NCBI RefSeq assembly: GCF_024653915.1
Contig: NZ_JANLGY010000003.1
Location: forward strand, 30,394 to 94,393
DNA length: 64,000 nucleotides
Reading direction: 5' to 3'
Origin: Sulfuricaulis sp.
GTDB lineage: Bacteria; Pseudomonadota; Gammaproteobacteria; Acidiferrobacterales; Sulfurifustaceae
The notes beneath the pieces are model-generated. The model had not been told where the DNA came from, did not search any database, and saw only the letters and a list, made by a program, of their open reading frames with translations. Both the position numbers and the translations under genes were made by a program. Below, in pieces: positions 51,960-62,079 of this stretch. Numbering within the stretch: position 1 is the first letter of the stretch; every line of letters begins with the position of its first letter.

Positions 51960-51986
51960 AAAAAGCGGCCGCAAGGCCGCTTTTTT
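51960..51986 (+). terminator. Intrinsic terminator after cytochrome c5
   Basis: AAAAAGCGGCC and GGCCGCTTTTT flank a GCAA tetraloop and lead into a T-run. It lies 34 bases after the cytochrome stop and just before the comM stop on the other strand, so it can serve both convergent genes. The 11-base TTTGTAAAAAG is repeated just before it. Confidence 0.9.
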
Positions 51987-51988
51987 GT

Positions 51989-53503
51989 TTAGGTGAGTGC
52001 TGCGCCGCGATCCAGGCAGCGATACTGCACCGCCTCCGCCAGGTGCGCCGGACGTATGGCGTTTTCTTGTGCCAGATCGGCGATGGTGCGCGCAACTTTC
52101 AATACACGATGATACGCGCGCGCTGAAAGTCCGAGCCGGTCGATGGCCTGTTCGAGCAATTGCCGACCTGATTTATCCACCTGACAGACGTTTTCGATCT
52201 GCTGATTATTGAGCTGGGCGTTGTAGCAACCGCTGCGATTACGTTGGCGTTCACGCGCCTTCTCCACTCTTGGCCTGACTGCTTCCGAGGATTCGCCATT
52301 GTGCGATGTCTGATCCAGCAACACCTTGCGCGGAACTGCCGGAACTTCCACGTGCATGTCGATGCGATCCAGCAAGGGTCCGGAAAGGCGCGCACGGTAA
52401 TTCAGAATTTTATCTGGCGAGCAACGACAGCGTCCGGAAGCATCACCGTAGTAACCGCAGGGACAGGGATTCATGGCCGCCACCAGTTGAAACCGCGCCG
52501 GGAATTCCGCCTGACGCGCCGCGCGCGAAATCGTGATGCAACCCGATTCCAGCGGTTCGCGCAGCACTTCGAGCACGTGGCGGTCGAATTCCGGCAGTTC
52601 GTCCAGAAACAGAACGCCATGATGCGCCAGCGAAATCTCGCCCGGACGCGGTAGGCTGCTGCCGCCGACCAGAGCCACGGCGGAGGCGGTGTGATGCGGC
52701 GCGCGAAACGGACGCTGTTTCCAGTGTTTGAGGGAGAACGGTTTGTGCAATGACTGGATGGCGGCGGCCTCGAGCGCCTCGTCGTCTTCGAGAGTCGGCA
52801 GGATTCCGGGCAGGCGTGAGGCCAGCATGGTTTTGCCTGCCCCCGGCGGGCCGATCATGAGCAGGCTGTGCCCGCCGGCGGCGGCAATCTCCAGCGCGCG
52901 TCGGGCTTGGTGCTGTCCCCTGACATCGCGCAAATTCGGCACGCCGGATTCCTCCCGTACAGGCAGCACCGGCTCGTGTCGCGCCAGGAATCTCTCGCTG
53001 TTGAAATGGGCGGTGACTTCAAGCAGATGTTTCGCGCCGCGAATGTCTGCCCCGTTGGCCAGTGCCGCCTCCGGGGCGTTGGGTTCCGGCAGGATCAGCG
53101 CCCGGTTGATGCGGCGTGTTTCCAGTGCCACGGACAACGCGCCGAGCACCGGTCGCAGCTGCCCCGTCAGTGCCAGCTCACCAATCAGTTCATATTTCTC
53201 AAGATCCCGGTTCGATATCTGACCCGAAGCGGCGAGGATGCCGATGGCAATGGGGAGATCGAAACGCCCGCCTTCCTTGGGCAGATCGGCCGGCGCTAGG
53301 TTGACGGTGATGCGCCGCGCCGGAAATTCAAAACGTGCATTCTGCAATGCCGCGCGCACGCGGTCTTTGCTTTCCTTCACCGCCGCCTCCGGCAGACCGA
53401 CGATGGAAAGGCTCGGCAGGCCGTTGGCCAGGTGCACCTCGACCGTGACCGGCGGTGCCTCTAGCCCGATTTGGGCGCGGCTGTGGACGACGGCAAGCGA
53501 CAT
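51989..53503 (-). CDS. comM: ComM/YifB family Mg-chelatase-like AAA+ ATPase
   Basis: ComM is a hexameric helicase that drives branch migration during natural transformation. The 504-residue protein has an N-terminal Lon-protease-like domain (MSLAVVHSRAQIGLEA, GLPSLSIVGLPEAAVKESKDR) and a magnesium-chelatase AAA+ domain. Walker A is GPPGAGKTMLA, with FRAPHHTAS, HHGVLFLDELPEF (Walker B) and CPCGYYGD in the core. The C-terminal part has SARAYHRVLKVARTIADL. It is 72 bp downstream of ubiK on the same strand. dprA is also in this window. Confidence 0.95.
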   Translation of the reverse strand: MSLAVVHSRAQIGLEAPPVTVEVHLANGLPSLSIVGLPEAAVKESKDRVRAALQNARFEFPARRITVNLAPADLPKEGGRFDLPIAIGILAASGQISNRDLEKYELIGELALTGQLRPVLGALSVALETRRINRALILPEPNAPEAALANGADIRGAKHLLEVTAHFNSERFLARHEPVLPVREESGVPNLRDVRGQHQARRALEIAAAGGHSLLMIGPPGAGKTMLASRLPGILPTLEDDEALEAAAIQSLHKPFSLKHWKQRPFRAPHHTASAVALVGGSSLPRPGEISLAHHGVLFLDELPEFDRHVLEVLREPLESGCITISRAARQAEFPARFQLVAAMNPCPCGYYGDASGRCRCSPDKILNYRARLSGPLLDRIDMHVEVPAVPRKVLLDQTSHNGESSEAVRPRVEKARERQRNRSGCYNAQLNNQQIENVCQVDKSGRQLLEQAIDRLGLSARAYHRVLKVARTIADLAQENAIRPAHLAEAVQYRCLDRGAALT

Positions 53504-53575
53504 GCGTGTTCTCGATAATTGCAGTTAAAAGGGGAAGAATTATAAAAATCGTTTTTTATATTTCTTTAAACCAGT

Positions 53576-53815
53576 CTATTTTTTCTTCAGTTTTTCTTCC
53601 AGCTCGGTGATACGCTTTTCCAGCTCTTGCAGACGCGCACGGGTGCGCGCCAATACTGCCTCCTGCACTTCGAGTTCCTCGCGGCTGACCAGATTCATGC
53701 GGTCGAAAACTCCCTGCATGGCCGCGCGCACATTTTTTTCGAAACCCTTCGGGCCTTCCGGCAGGACGCGGGTTATTGCCGAGACGAACTGGTCGATGAT
53801 TTTGGTGTCGATCAT
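53576..53815 (-). CDS. ubiK: Ubiquinone biosynthesis accessory factor UbiK
   Basis: UbiK is a small coiled-coil protein of the BMFP family that helps ubiquinone synthesis with UbiJ. The 79-residue protein has an N-terminal amphipathic helix (MIDTKIIDQFVSAITRVLP), the FEKNVRAAMQGVFDRMNLVSREE segment in part, and a heptad-rich C-terminal coiled coil ending ELEEKLKKK. It is the first gene of a leftward pair with comM and is divergent from the nitrogen-regulated porin operon. Confidence 0.93.
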   Translation of the reverse strand: MIDTKIIDQFVSAITRVLPEGPKGFEKNVRAAMQGVFDRMNLVSREELEVQEAVLARTRARLQELEKRITELEEKLKKK

Positions 53816-53851
53816 GGTGCGGAATTATAAGGCTCTCCGACATAGTTCTGA

Positions 53852-53868
53852 TGCACTCAAATAGTGCA
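53852..53868 (+). promoter_or_regulatory. NtrC-type activator binding site
   Basis: TGCACTCAAATAGTGCA is a perfect 6-5-6 dyad and fits the NtrC consensus TGCAC-N5-7-GTGCA. It lies about 95 bp upstream of the sigma-54 -24 element, the normal distance for an enhancer. A further half-site-like GGTGCA is at 53894-53899. Confidence 0.75.
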
Positions 53869-53962
53869 TCGCATGAAAATTGACTTCTATATTGGTGCAT
53901 AAACCACCCTGCTCTTTACTCAAATATCAGTTAACTCACTGTTATTTAAATAGAAAACACTA

Positions 53963-53978
53963 TGGCACAGAAACTGCT
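53963..53978 (+). promoter_or_regulatory. Sigma-54 (-24/-12) promoter of the porin-glnK-amtB operon
   Basis: TGGCAC (53963-53968), five bases, then CTGCT (53974-53978) matches the sigma-54 consensus TGGCAC-N5-TTGCW with one mismatch, and the invariant GG and GC have the correct spacing. It lies about 99 bp before the porin ATG and downstream of an NtrC-type site, so nitrogen limitation should induce the operon. Confidence 0.8.
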
Positions 53979-54076
53979 TTTAAGCCCACGTCATTTGGGG
54001 AAACGTGTGGGTAGTTTCTATTTTTAACATCCGGCAGCGGTGTGGATACCGTGAGCCGTTACTTGAGGAGATAAAC

Positions 54077-55580
<1,504 letters not shown>

Positions 55581-55597
55581 TACAGGAGAAAATATCC

Positions 55598-56974
55598 ATG
55601 TTTACGCATTCTGATCTGAAAAAGCTGCTCGGCATTCTGGGCGTTGTGTTGTTGACGGCCTTGCCCATGCTGGCCTTCGGCGAGGAAGCACCGTCTCCGG
55701 CGGTGGCGGCGATTGCGGCTCCCGCCCCGGCAGCGCCAACCCTCAACTCTGGTGACACTGCCTGGATGCTGACGTCCACCGCGCTGGTACTGTTCATGAC
55801 CATCCCGGGTTTGGCGCTGTTTTACGCCGGCATGGTGCGGTCCAAGAACGTGCTGTCAGTGATGATGCAGTGCTTTGCGATCACGGCGCTGGTTACCGTG
55901 TTATGGGCGCTGTACGGCTACAGTATGGCATTTTCGACTGCCGGCATGGCCAAAGGCGTGACTAATTTTGCGTCGTTCTACGGTGGGTTCGACAAGGCTT
56001 TCCTTAAGAGCCTGAAAGTTGACAGTCTGCAAGGGACCATCCCGGAATCGGTGTTCATGACGTTCCAAATGACCTTTGCCATCATCACCCCGGCGCTGAT
56101 TGTCGGCGCCTTCGCCGAGCGCATGAAGTTTTCGGCGCTGATGCTGTTCATGGGGCTGTGGTTCACGGTCGTCTACACCGCCATGACGCACATGGTGTGG
56201 AGCGGTGACGGCGGTTTCTTGTGGGACATGGGCGTACTCGATTTTGCGGGCGGGACCGTGGTGCACATCAACGCCGGTATTGCCGGTCTGGTGGCGGCGC
56301 TGGTGCTCGGGCCGCGCAAGGGCTATCCCAAGGTCGCGATGATGCCGCATAACCTCGGTTACACCCTGATGGGTGCCTCGATGCTGTGGTTTGGCTGGTT
56401 CGGCTTCAACGCCGGCAGCGCGGTCGCGGCCAACGGCTCGGCTGGCATGGCCATGGCAGTGACGCAGATCGCCACGGCCGGCGCGGCGCTGGCCTGGATG
56501 TTCGCGGAGTGGATCAGTCACGGCAAGCCATCCGTCCTCGGCATCGCCTCCGGCGCGGTCGCAGGACTGGTCGCGATCACCCCGGCGTCCGGCTTTGTCG
56601 GCCCCATGGGGGCGCTGATCATCGGCCTGGTGGCGGGCGTGGGCTGCTTCATTGCCTCAGCCAAAATCAAGCGCGCACTGGGATACGACGATTCGCTCGA
56701 TGTCTTCGGTGTGCATGCCGTGGGCGGCATCATCGGTGCCATCCTGACGGGTGTCTTTGCCACCAGCATGGACGGGTTGAAGACCGATCTGGCCATGGGC
56801 GCGCAGGTTTGGATACAGATCAAGAGCGTGCTGATTACCATCGGCTTCGTGGCCGTGGCGAGTTATATCATTCTCAAGATCGTGGATATGATTGTCGGCC
56901 TGCGCGTAAGCGAGGAGCAGGAAGTCGAAGGCCTCGATATTGCGTCGCACGACGAGCGCGGATACAACCTGTAA
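55598..56974 (+). CDS. amtB: Ammonium transporter AmtB
   Basis: The 458-residue inner-membrane channel moves ammonium. An N-terminal signal-like helix (MFTHSDLKKLLGILGVVLL) is followed by 11 transmembrane helices. Landmarks are DTAWMLTSTALVLFMTIPGLALF in part, FAERMKF, the first pore His in MTHMVW, and the second in FGVHAVGGIIGA. The start is the ATG at 55598 with AGGAG upstream; an earlier TTG overlaps glnK. The C-terminal EEQEVEGLDIASHDERGYNL contacts P-II proteins. It is last in the nitrogen-regulated operon. Confidence 0.96.
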   Translation: MFTHSDLKKLLGILGVVLLTALPMLAFGEEAPSPAVAAIAAPAPAAPTLNSGDTAWMLTSTALVLFMTIPGLALFYAGMVRSKNVLSVMMQCFAITALVTVLWALYGYSMAFSTAGMAKGVTNFASFYGGFDKAFLKSLKVDSLQGTIPESVFMTFQMTFAIITPALIVGAFAERMKFSALMLFMGLWFTVVYTAMTHMVWSGDGGFLWDMGVLDFAGGTVVHINAGIAGLVAALVLGPRKGYPKVAMMPHNLGYTLMGASMLWFGWFGFNAGSAVAANGSAGMAMAVTQIATAGAALAWMFAEWISHGKPSVLGIASGAVAGLVAITPASGFVGPMGALIIGLVAGVGCFIASAKIKRALGYDDSLDVFGVHAVGGIIGAILTGVFATSMDGLKTDLAMGAQVWIQIKSVLITIGFVAVASYIILKIVDMIVGLRVSEEQEVEGLDIASHDERGYNL

Positions 56975-56997
56975 ATCTTTCCTGGGTAGTTATATTG

Positions 56998-57026
56998 ACG
57001 GGCGCCTCGGGCGCCCGTTTTTTTTT
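56998..57026 (+). terminator. Intrinsic terminator after amtB
   Basis: The inverted repeat CGGGCGCC / GGCGCCCG is followed by a run of nine T residues, 24 bases after the amtB stop. It overlaps the last bases of the convergent DUF945 gene. Confidence 0.9.
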
Positions 57027-58440
57027 ACAAAGTAACGGCTGCCCGGGTCGGCAGGTGGATGGGCTTGCCGTTGAGCAGCATCTGACCCTGCCGGAGGGTC
57101 AGGGTCAATTTATAGGCTCCATTTTCCTCTACAAGACTGCGCGTGAATTCGTTACGTGCGAGGTACTGGGGAAATACCTGGTCGACGATTGCCGCCATTT
57201 TAGCCGGATCGAGTTTGGCGATTTCCTGCTCGTTCAGCGAACCGTTTCGGTAGTGGGTTTCAATGTCCCGTCGAATCTGGGGAGCAAGCATTTGTTTCAC
57301 CACCGGTGACGGGATGGAAACCTCCACGTCGCCCACCAGCGATGTCAGCAGCTTCATGGGATTTTGGGTGAGGTTGGTCTTGCGTCCGTCGAGCACGAAC
57401 TTGGCTCGACCGCTGATCTCGCCGTCCCGGGTTTTGAAACTCAGGCGCGTGATTTCCAGCTCCGGTGCTTTTTTGGAGAGCGAGCCAATCAGTTCCAGCC
57501 CTTTGCCTGCCAGCATCATGGCGGCCTGCGGTGGTGGCAGATTCCCGCGGTAGAGACCGTCCATTTCGTTCTTGAATTTCACCAGCGCGGCGGCATCGAG
57601 ATGGCGCAATTCCATGACCAGCTGGCCGGGCCCGAAACGTTCGTCCCCCGCGCGTATTTCACCGATCTGATAACGGATGATCAGGGTAACGTTCTCGCCC
57701 ACGGGCTGCGCCGAGGTGGATATTTCCAGACCTTTCAGACTGACGCGCTCGGTGGCGCCGCCAAATTCAATCTGCCCGATGGTTAGCGCGCCATCGCCGA
57801 AGAAATAACCCGCCGTTCCCTCATGCATGTCGGAATGCAGCACTGCTTTGGACAAAGAGAACTCACCCTGTTTCCCCGGCGTGGCCAAGGCCAATGCCGG
57901 CATTCGCACATCGAGACGGATTTTTTTCCATTCACGATCGAACGTCATATCAGCGTCCATGCCGCGCCAGTCGATGATTTGACCCTGTGCGCCGGCTTTT
58001 TTGACGGGGGATAGCTCGGCGTGCACGCTGCTGGCGCCGTTGAAATGAAAGGTGGTAGTAGCGGTCAGTGGCGGCAGGGTGAAAGTATCCTTATTGCCGG
58101 GGGGATCAAGCTGGATTTGACTGGTGATATGCGCCTGTGCAGGGAGCCATTTTCCCTCCAGCACCCGGTCCAGCGGGAGTGGTCCGTGACTGATGTGATG
58201 ACGCGCAACGATTTCGAAGGAGGCTTCCGGGCGACGGATGACGCTCTCGGCGGTGGAACTCAGCCAGCCGCGCTCGTAGTTTTTGCCCGTGAATTGCAGC
58301 CCGCTGCTGCGCGACAACTGGTCGAGCATAGCCGCGTAGGTTTTTTCAGTCTCCAGCCCAAACCAGAAGGGCAGCGCCAGGGCAATCAGCACCAGCGTCG
58401 CCGCGATGCTTAGAACGGTGGCGAGAACAATTTTCTTCAT
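57025..58440 (-). CDS. YdgA-family (DUF945) protein
   Basis: The 471-residue protein has an N-terminal signal-anchor helix (residues 3-25) and a large periplasmic part of beta-rich repeats. Recognisable family pieces are LETEKTYAAMLDQL, GLQFTGKNYERGWLSSTAES and the C-terminal AYKLTLTLRQGQMLLNGKPIHL. DUF945 proteins such as YdgA have no established activity; they look like AsmA-type envelope proteins. It is convergent with amtB and shares its terminator region. Confidence 0.85.
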   Translation of the reverse strand: MKKIVLATVLSIAATLVLIALALPFWFGLETEKTYAAMLDQLSRSSGLQFTGKNYERGWLSSTAESVIRRPEASFEIVARHHISHGPLPLDRVLEGKWLPAQAHITSQIQLDPPGNKDTFTLPPLTATTTFHFNGASSVHAELSPVKKAGAQGQIIDWRGMDADMTFDREWKKIRLDVRMPALALATPGKQGEFSLSKAVLHSDMHEGTAGYFFGDGALTIGQIEFGGATERVSLKGLEISTSAQPVGENVTLIIRYQIGEIRAGDERFGPGQLVMELRHLDAAALVKFKNEMDGLYRGNLPPPQAAMMLAGKGLELIGSLSKKAPELEITRLSFKTRDGEISGRAKFVLDGRKTNLTQNPMKLLTSLVGDVEVSIPSPVVKQMLAPQIRRDIETHYRNGSLNEQEIAKLDPAKMAAIVDQVFPQYLARNEFTRSLVEENGAYKLTLTLRQGQMLLNGKPIHLPTRAAVTL

Positions 58441-58516
58441 CGGTGAGCCTTCTGGCCATGGCAGTCAGTGCATGGCGGTACGGGCGCCCTCACGAGACTG
58501 AGACGGTCTGGCAGCG

Positions 58517-58750
58517 TCAGAATTTTTTGTGGGTGCCGTCGCAGCGGGGTTTATTGGCGGAGTGCTTGCAACCGCACAAGGCAATCTTGGTGGGCTCGGT
58601 CAACTCCAGTTTGACCGGTTCGAAGCCGCTGCCCTTGTGCGATCCGTCGCAAAAAGGCTGGGTTTTCGACTTGCCGCAGGCGCACCACCAGTAGGTGCCG
58701 GGCTTGAGGTCGAGCACGTAAGGGCCCTTCTGCGCGATATTAGGTTCCAT
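58517..58750 (-). CDS. Double CDGSH iron-sulfur protein
   Basis: The 77-residue protein has two CDGSH-type [2Fe-2S] ligand sets. The first is C-x-C with CDGSH (CACGKSKTQPFCDGSH) and the second C-x-C with CDGTH (CGCKHSANKPRCDGTH). Each cluster would be held by three Cys and one His. I start at the ATG at 58750 because AGGA lies seven bases upstream; a longer frame adds 28 residues of no family likeness. Its redox partner is unknown. It sits just downstream of speE in the same direction, but a 115-bp gap makes co-transcription uncertain. Confidence 0.9.
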   Translation of the reverse strand: MEPNIAQKGPYVLDLKPGTYWWCACGKSKTQPFCDGSHKGSGFEPVKLELTEPTKIALCGCKHSANKPRCDGTHKKF

Positions 58751-58865
58751 GGTAATCCTGTTCCGGGTGGAATGAATATTTTTTGGGGATGTGTCTGCGG
58801 GTGTGTTTATACGCCGAACGGTGTTTGGGTTCAATTCCAGAGTGGGCGGATTATTTTTTTGCTAT

Positions 58866-59711
58866 TCAGCGTGTCCGCAGGAATTCAGGACTGGCGAAAG
58901 CCGCGGCGTGAATGTCGTGATTGTAATAACGCGTGGCAAAGGTTTTCGTGGCGGAGGCCTTGGCGCGGAATGTCGTCACCGATTCGCTCTTGCTCGCCAT
59001 CGTGGCGCTCCACCAGCCGGAGGGATAAGTGCACTGAGGAAAGAACAGCGTGGCGACATCGCGGAAACCCGCGGCCTTGAAAGATTTTTGCACGGAGCGA
59101 ATCAGCTCGGCGTGAAACAGCGGCGATTCGCTCTGGCCGACCACCACGCCCTGTGGCCGCAGCGCCCGGAAACAGTTTTTATAAAAGGCCTCGGAGAAAA
59201 GGCCCGCCGCCGGGCCCACCGGGTCGGTCGAGTCAATGATGATGACGTCGTAGGTTCCGGGTTTGGCTTCCGCCACCCATTTAATTCCATCTGCGAAGTG
59301 CAGTTTCGCGCGCGGATCGTTATTGGATTCACACAACTCGGGAAAGAATTTTTCCGACACGCGCGTAACACGTTCGTCGAGCTCTACCTGTTCGACCAGT
59401 TCCACGGATTTATGCTTCAGGACTTCGTGCAGCGTGCCGCAATCGCCGCCGCCGATGACCAGCACCTGCTTCGGATCGGGATGGGTGAACAGCGCCGGGT
59501 GCGACATCATCTCGTGGTACACGAAGTTGTCGCGGTCGGTGACCATCACCAGCCCATCGAGCGTCATGAGCGTGCCGAAGGTTTCGGTTTCGTAAATCTC
59601 GATGCGCTGGTAGGGCGACTTCTCGTCGTGGACCTTGTCCTTGATCTTGAGCGAGATGGCCGAGCCCTGTCCGGCCCATTCTTCGGTGTACCAGGTTTTG
59701 TCGAGCGCCAT
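58866..59711 (-). CDS. speE: Polyamine aminopropyltransferase (spermidine synthase)
   Basis: SpeE transfers an aminopropyl group from decarboxylated S-adenosylmethionine to putrescine. The 281-residue protein has an N-terminal beta-domain, the nucleotide-binding VLVIGGGDCGTLHEVLKH, DVIIIDSTDPVGPA with the catalytic Asp, and a conserved QSESPLFHAELI segment. Length is typical. It is divergent from speA, the arginine decarboxylase that starts the same pathway, across a 100-bp gap holding two 14-bp direct repeats. Confidence 0.96.
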   Translation of the reverse strand: MALDKTWYTEEWAGQGSAISLKIKDKVHDEKSPYQRIEIYETETFGTLMTLDGLVMVTDRDNFVYHEMMSHPALFTHPDPKQVLVIGGGDCGTLHEVLKHKSVELVEQVELDERVTRVSEKFFPELCESNNDPRAKLHFADGIKWVAEAKPGTYDVIIIDSTDPVGPAAGLFSEAFYKNCFRALRPQGVVVGQSESPLFHAELIRSVQKSFKAAGFRDVATLFFPQCTYPSGWWSATMASKSESVTTFRAKASATKTFATRYYNHDIHAAAFASPEFLRTR

Positions 59712-59770
59712 GTTTTTTTGTGATAGGTGAGTGAGAAGTCATGCGATTTTATACGCCGCACGCGTGGCCG

Positions 59771-59805
59771 GCTACTTGATACTTGCGAACCGCTACTTGA
59801 TACTT
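59771..59805 (+). repeat. 14-bp direct repeats before speA
   Basis: GCTACTTGATACTT occurs at 59771-59784 and again at 59792-59805, a 21-bp period that puts both copies on one face of the helix. They lie in the divergent speE-speA gap, just ahead of the speA start, and could bind a regulator. Confidence 0.5.
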
Positions 59806-59811
59806 CATTCC

Positions 59812-61704
59812 ATGATCGACTGGTCCATCCAAAAAGCGCGCGACACCTATAACATCGCCCACTGGAGCGGCGGCTACTTCGACATCAACGCCAAGGGCCA
59901 CCTCGTGTGCCGCCCGGACGCCCGCGCCGAGCATCCCGGTATCGATATGTTCGAACTTTCCCGCGAGATCAAGGCCGCGGGTTTGTCGCTGCCGGTGCTG
60001 GTACGCTTCTCCGACATCCTGCGCCACCGCGTCGAGACCCTGTGCCGCGCCTTCGACCGCGCCATGAAGGCTGATGGTTATAGCGGCCATTACACCTCGG
60101 TTTACCCCATCAAGGTCAACCAGCAGAAAAGCGTGGTCGAGAAAATCCTCGCGCGCGACGACGGCCGCGTCGGGCTCGAGGCCGGGTCCAAACCCGAGCT
60201 GCTGGCGGTACTGGCGCTGTCGCGCCAGGACGGCGGCGTGGTGGTGTGCAACGGCTATAAGGACCGCGAATACATTCGTCTCGCGCTGATCGGCAAGGAG
60301 CTGGGGCATCGTGTGTACATCGTCGTCGAGAAGCCCACGGAGCTTGAGCTGGTCATCAAGGAATCCAGCGCGTTGGGCATCACGCCACTGATCGGCCTAC
60401 GCATGCGCTTGGCGTCGATCGGCGCCGGCAAGTGGCAGAACACCGGTGGCGACAAATCCAAATTTGGTCTCTCTGCCAGCCAAGTGCTGGACGCGATCGC
60501 GCGTCTGCGCGCAACCAAGCTGTTGCCCAGCTTGCAAATGATGCACTTCCACATGGGCTCGCAGATCGCCAACATCCAGGACATCCAACTCGGCATGCGC
60601 GAGGCAGCGCGCTACTACGCCGAATTCCGCGCCAACGGCGCCGACATCAAGGTGCTCAACGTCGGTGGCGGGCTCGGTGTGGACTACGAAGGCACGCGCT
60701 CGCGCAGCTTCTGCTCCATGAACTACTCGGTCGATGAGTACGCCCACAACATCGTGCATGCCATTACCGAAATCTGCGCCGAAAAGAAACTACCGCATCC
60801 CGACATCGTGACCGAATCTGGCCGCGCCATGACCGCGCACCACGCCGTGCTCATCACGAATGTCGTGGACACCGAATCCGCCCCGGGCGCGGATTCGGTA
60901 CCGAAGGCGACCGACAGCGAACCCGCGATCATCCGCGACCTGTGGCAGACGCTCGCCACACTATCAGACCGCTCCGTGGTCGAGGCCTATCACGACGCCG
61001 CTTACCGCCTGACCGAGGCCCAGGGCATGTTCAGCCACGGGGTGCTGACACTGGCGCAGCGCGCCCGCGCCGAGCAGATTTACTTCGCCATCTGCTGGAA
61101 GGTACGCGAGCTGCTGCAGCCGGGCAGCCGCACGCATCGCGAGATACTGGATGAACTGAATGAAAAACTGGCGGACAAGTATTTCTGCAATTTCTCACTG
61201 TTCCAGTCCATGCCCGACCACTGGGCCATCGACCAGATTTTTCCGGTGGTGCCGCTGAATCGCCTGAACGAGCCACCCACGCGCCGCGGCGTGATGCAGG
61301 ACATCACCTGCGATTCCGACGGCAGCATCGACCTGTATGTGGACGGCGAAGGTATCGACTCCACGCTGCCGCTGCACCCGCTGCGTGAGAATGAGCCTTA
61401 TCTGCTCGGGATTTTTCTGATCGGCGCCTATCAGGAGATTCTTGGTGACATGCACAATCTGTTCGGCGACACCGATTCGATTCACGTCGAACTGAAGCCC
61501 GACGGCGGCCATCAATTGTCACAAGCGCAGCAAGGCGACACTGTGGATTCAGTGTTGCGTTATGTGCACTTCAACGCCGACGATCTGCTCGCGGCCTACC
61601 GCGCGAAGATCGAACGCGCGAAATCACTCAGCGCGCAAAACCGCGAGACCTATCTTGCTGAGTTGTCGGAAGGGTTGAAGGGGTATACCTATTTAGAGGA
61701 TTAG
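59812..61704 (+). CDS. speA: Biosynthetic arginine decarboxylase
   Basis: SpeA converts arginine to agmatine, the first step to putrescine. The 630-residue protein is a fold-III PLP decarboxylase with the family start WSIQKARDTYNIAHWSGGYF, the PLP Lys in SVYPIKVNQQKSVVE, MHFHMGSQIANIQD, LNVGGGLGVDYEG, and DLYQSMPD-like LFQSMPDHWAIDQIFP. I use the ATG at 59812; a longer frame begins in the repeat region. It should use PLP and magnesium. It is divergent from speE. Confidence 0.96.
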   Translation: MIDWSIQKARDTYNIAHWSGGYFDINAKGHLVCRPDARAEHPGIDMFELSREIKAAGLSLPVLVRFSDILRHRVETLCRAFDRAMKADGYSGHYTSVYPIKVNQQKSVVEKILARDDGRVGLEAGSKPELLAVLALSRQDGGVVVCNGYKDREYIRLALIGKELGHRVYIVVEKPTELELVIKESSALGITPLIGLRMRLASIGAGKWQNTGGDKSKFGLSASQVLDAIARLRATKLLPSLQMMHFHMGSQIANIQDIQLGMREAARYYAEFRANGADIKVLNVGGGLGVDYEGTRSRSFCSMNYSVDEYAHNIVHAITEICAEKKLPHPDIVTESGRAMTAHHAVLITNVVDTESAPGADSVPKATDSEPAIIRDLWQTLATLSDRSVVEAYHDAAYRLTEAQGMFSHGVLTLAQRARAEQIYFAICWKVRELLQPGSRTHREILDELNEKLADKYFCNFSLFQSMPDHWAIDQIFPVVPLNRLNEPPTRRGVMQDITCDSDGSIDLYVDGEGIDSTLPLHPLRENEPYLLGIFLIGAYQEILGDMHNLFGDTDSIHVELKPDGGHQLSQAQQGDTVDSVLRYVHFNADDLLAAYRAKIERAKSLSAQNRETYLAELSEGLKGYTYLED

Positions 61705-61733
61705 TGATTTACAAACCACTAATGAGAGAAAAT

Positions 61734-61755
61734 TTATATTTCAAGACTTGACTCT
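61734..61755 (+). repeat. 22-bp repeat, left inverted copy
   Basis: TTATATTTCAAGACTTGACT plus CT matches in 19 of 22 positions the reverse complement of 63103-63124. The two copies face inward and enclose about 1.35 kb with a lipoprotein and a truncated lipase-like gene. Similar CAAGACCTGACCC motifs occur next to REP-associated elements in other genomes; that link is from memory and not tested here. Confidence 0.55.
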
Positions 61756-61934
61756 ATTTCTCTTGACCCAAAAGGTTCCTCACCAGGAATGGGCGGCCAT
61801 ACGCCACGCGATTCAAACGGGTACCTTCACTGGTATACTGCCGGTCAATAATGGTGAGCATGAAGCGCAAGCTATGGCCCCCCATGCAATTTAATCAGCA
61901 CGGAATCCGGCGGTTATATACGAGATGTTCCCAC

Positions 61935-61968
61935 AGATGTGTCCCTCTTTTTAAACGGGGACACATCT
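61935..61968. repeat. Inverted repeat with GGGACACAT arms
   Basis: AGATGTGTCCC (61935-61945) and GGGACACATCT (61958-61968) are perfectly complementary around a 12-base AT-rich loop. It lacks a T-run, so it is not a clear terminator. Such ATGTGTCCC palindromes are typical of REP-like dispersed elements. Confidence 0.55.
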
Positions 61969-62079
61969 ATAACCGACAATGCGAGTTATCGCTTCCTGCG
62001 CTAGGATGCCGTGAAACATGACGCTACCAAAGCCTCGACTATCTGCATGGAAGAAAATCATGATTTTGAGGGCCGCGAT

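Larger units (their letters stand above)
61705..62079 (+). other. 375-bp gap before the lipoprotein gene, repeat-containing
   Basis: No credible gene is present. It contains a small TTAGTG/CACTAA hairpin at the speA end (about 61702-61723), the left copy of a 22-bp repeat (61734-61755), an inverted repeat (61935-61968), and a GC-skewed middle. A 53-codon open frame from 61860 has no recognisable product. AT content is higher than in the genes to the left. Confidence 0.6.

Noticed and set aside
61860..62021. 53-codon open frame before the lipoprotein gene
   Set aside because: It reads through the inverted repeat, has no ribosome-binding site and no family likeness.
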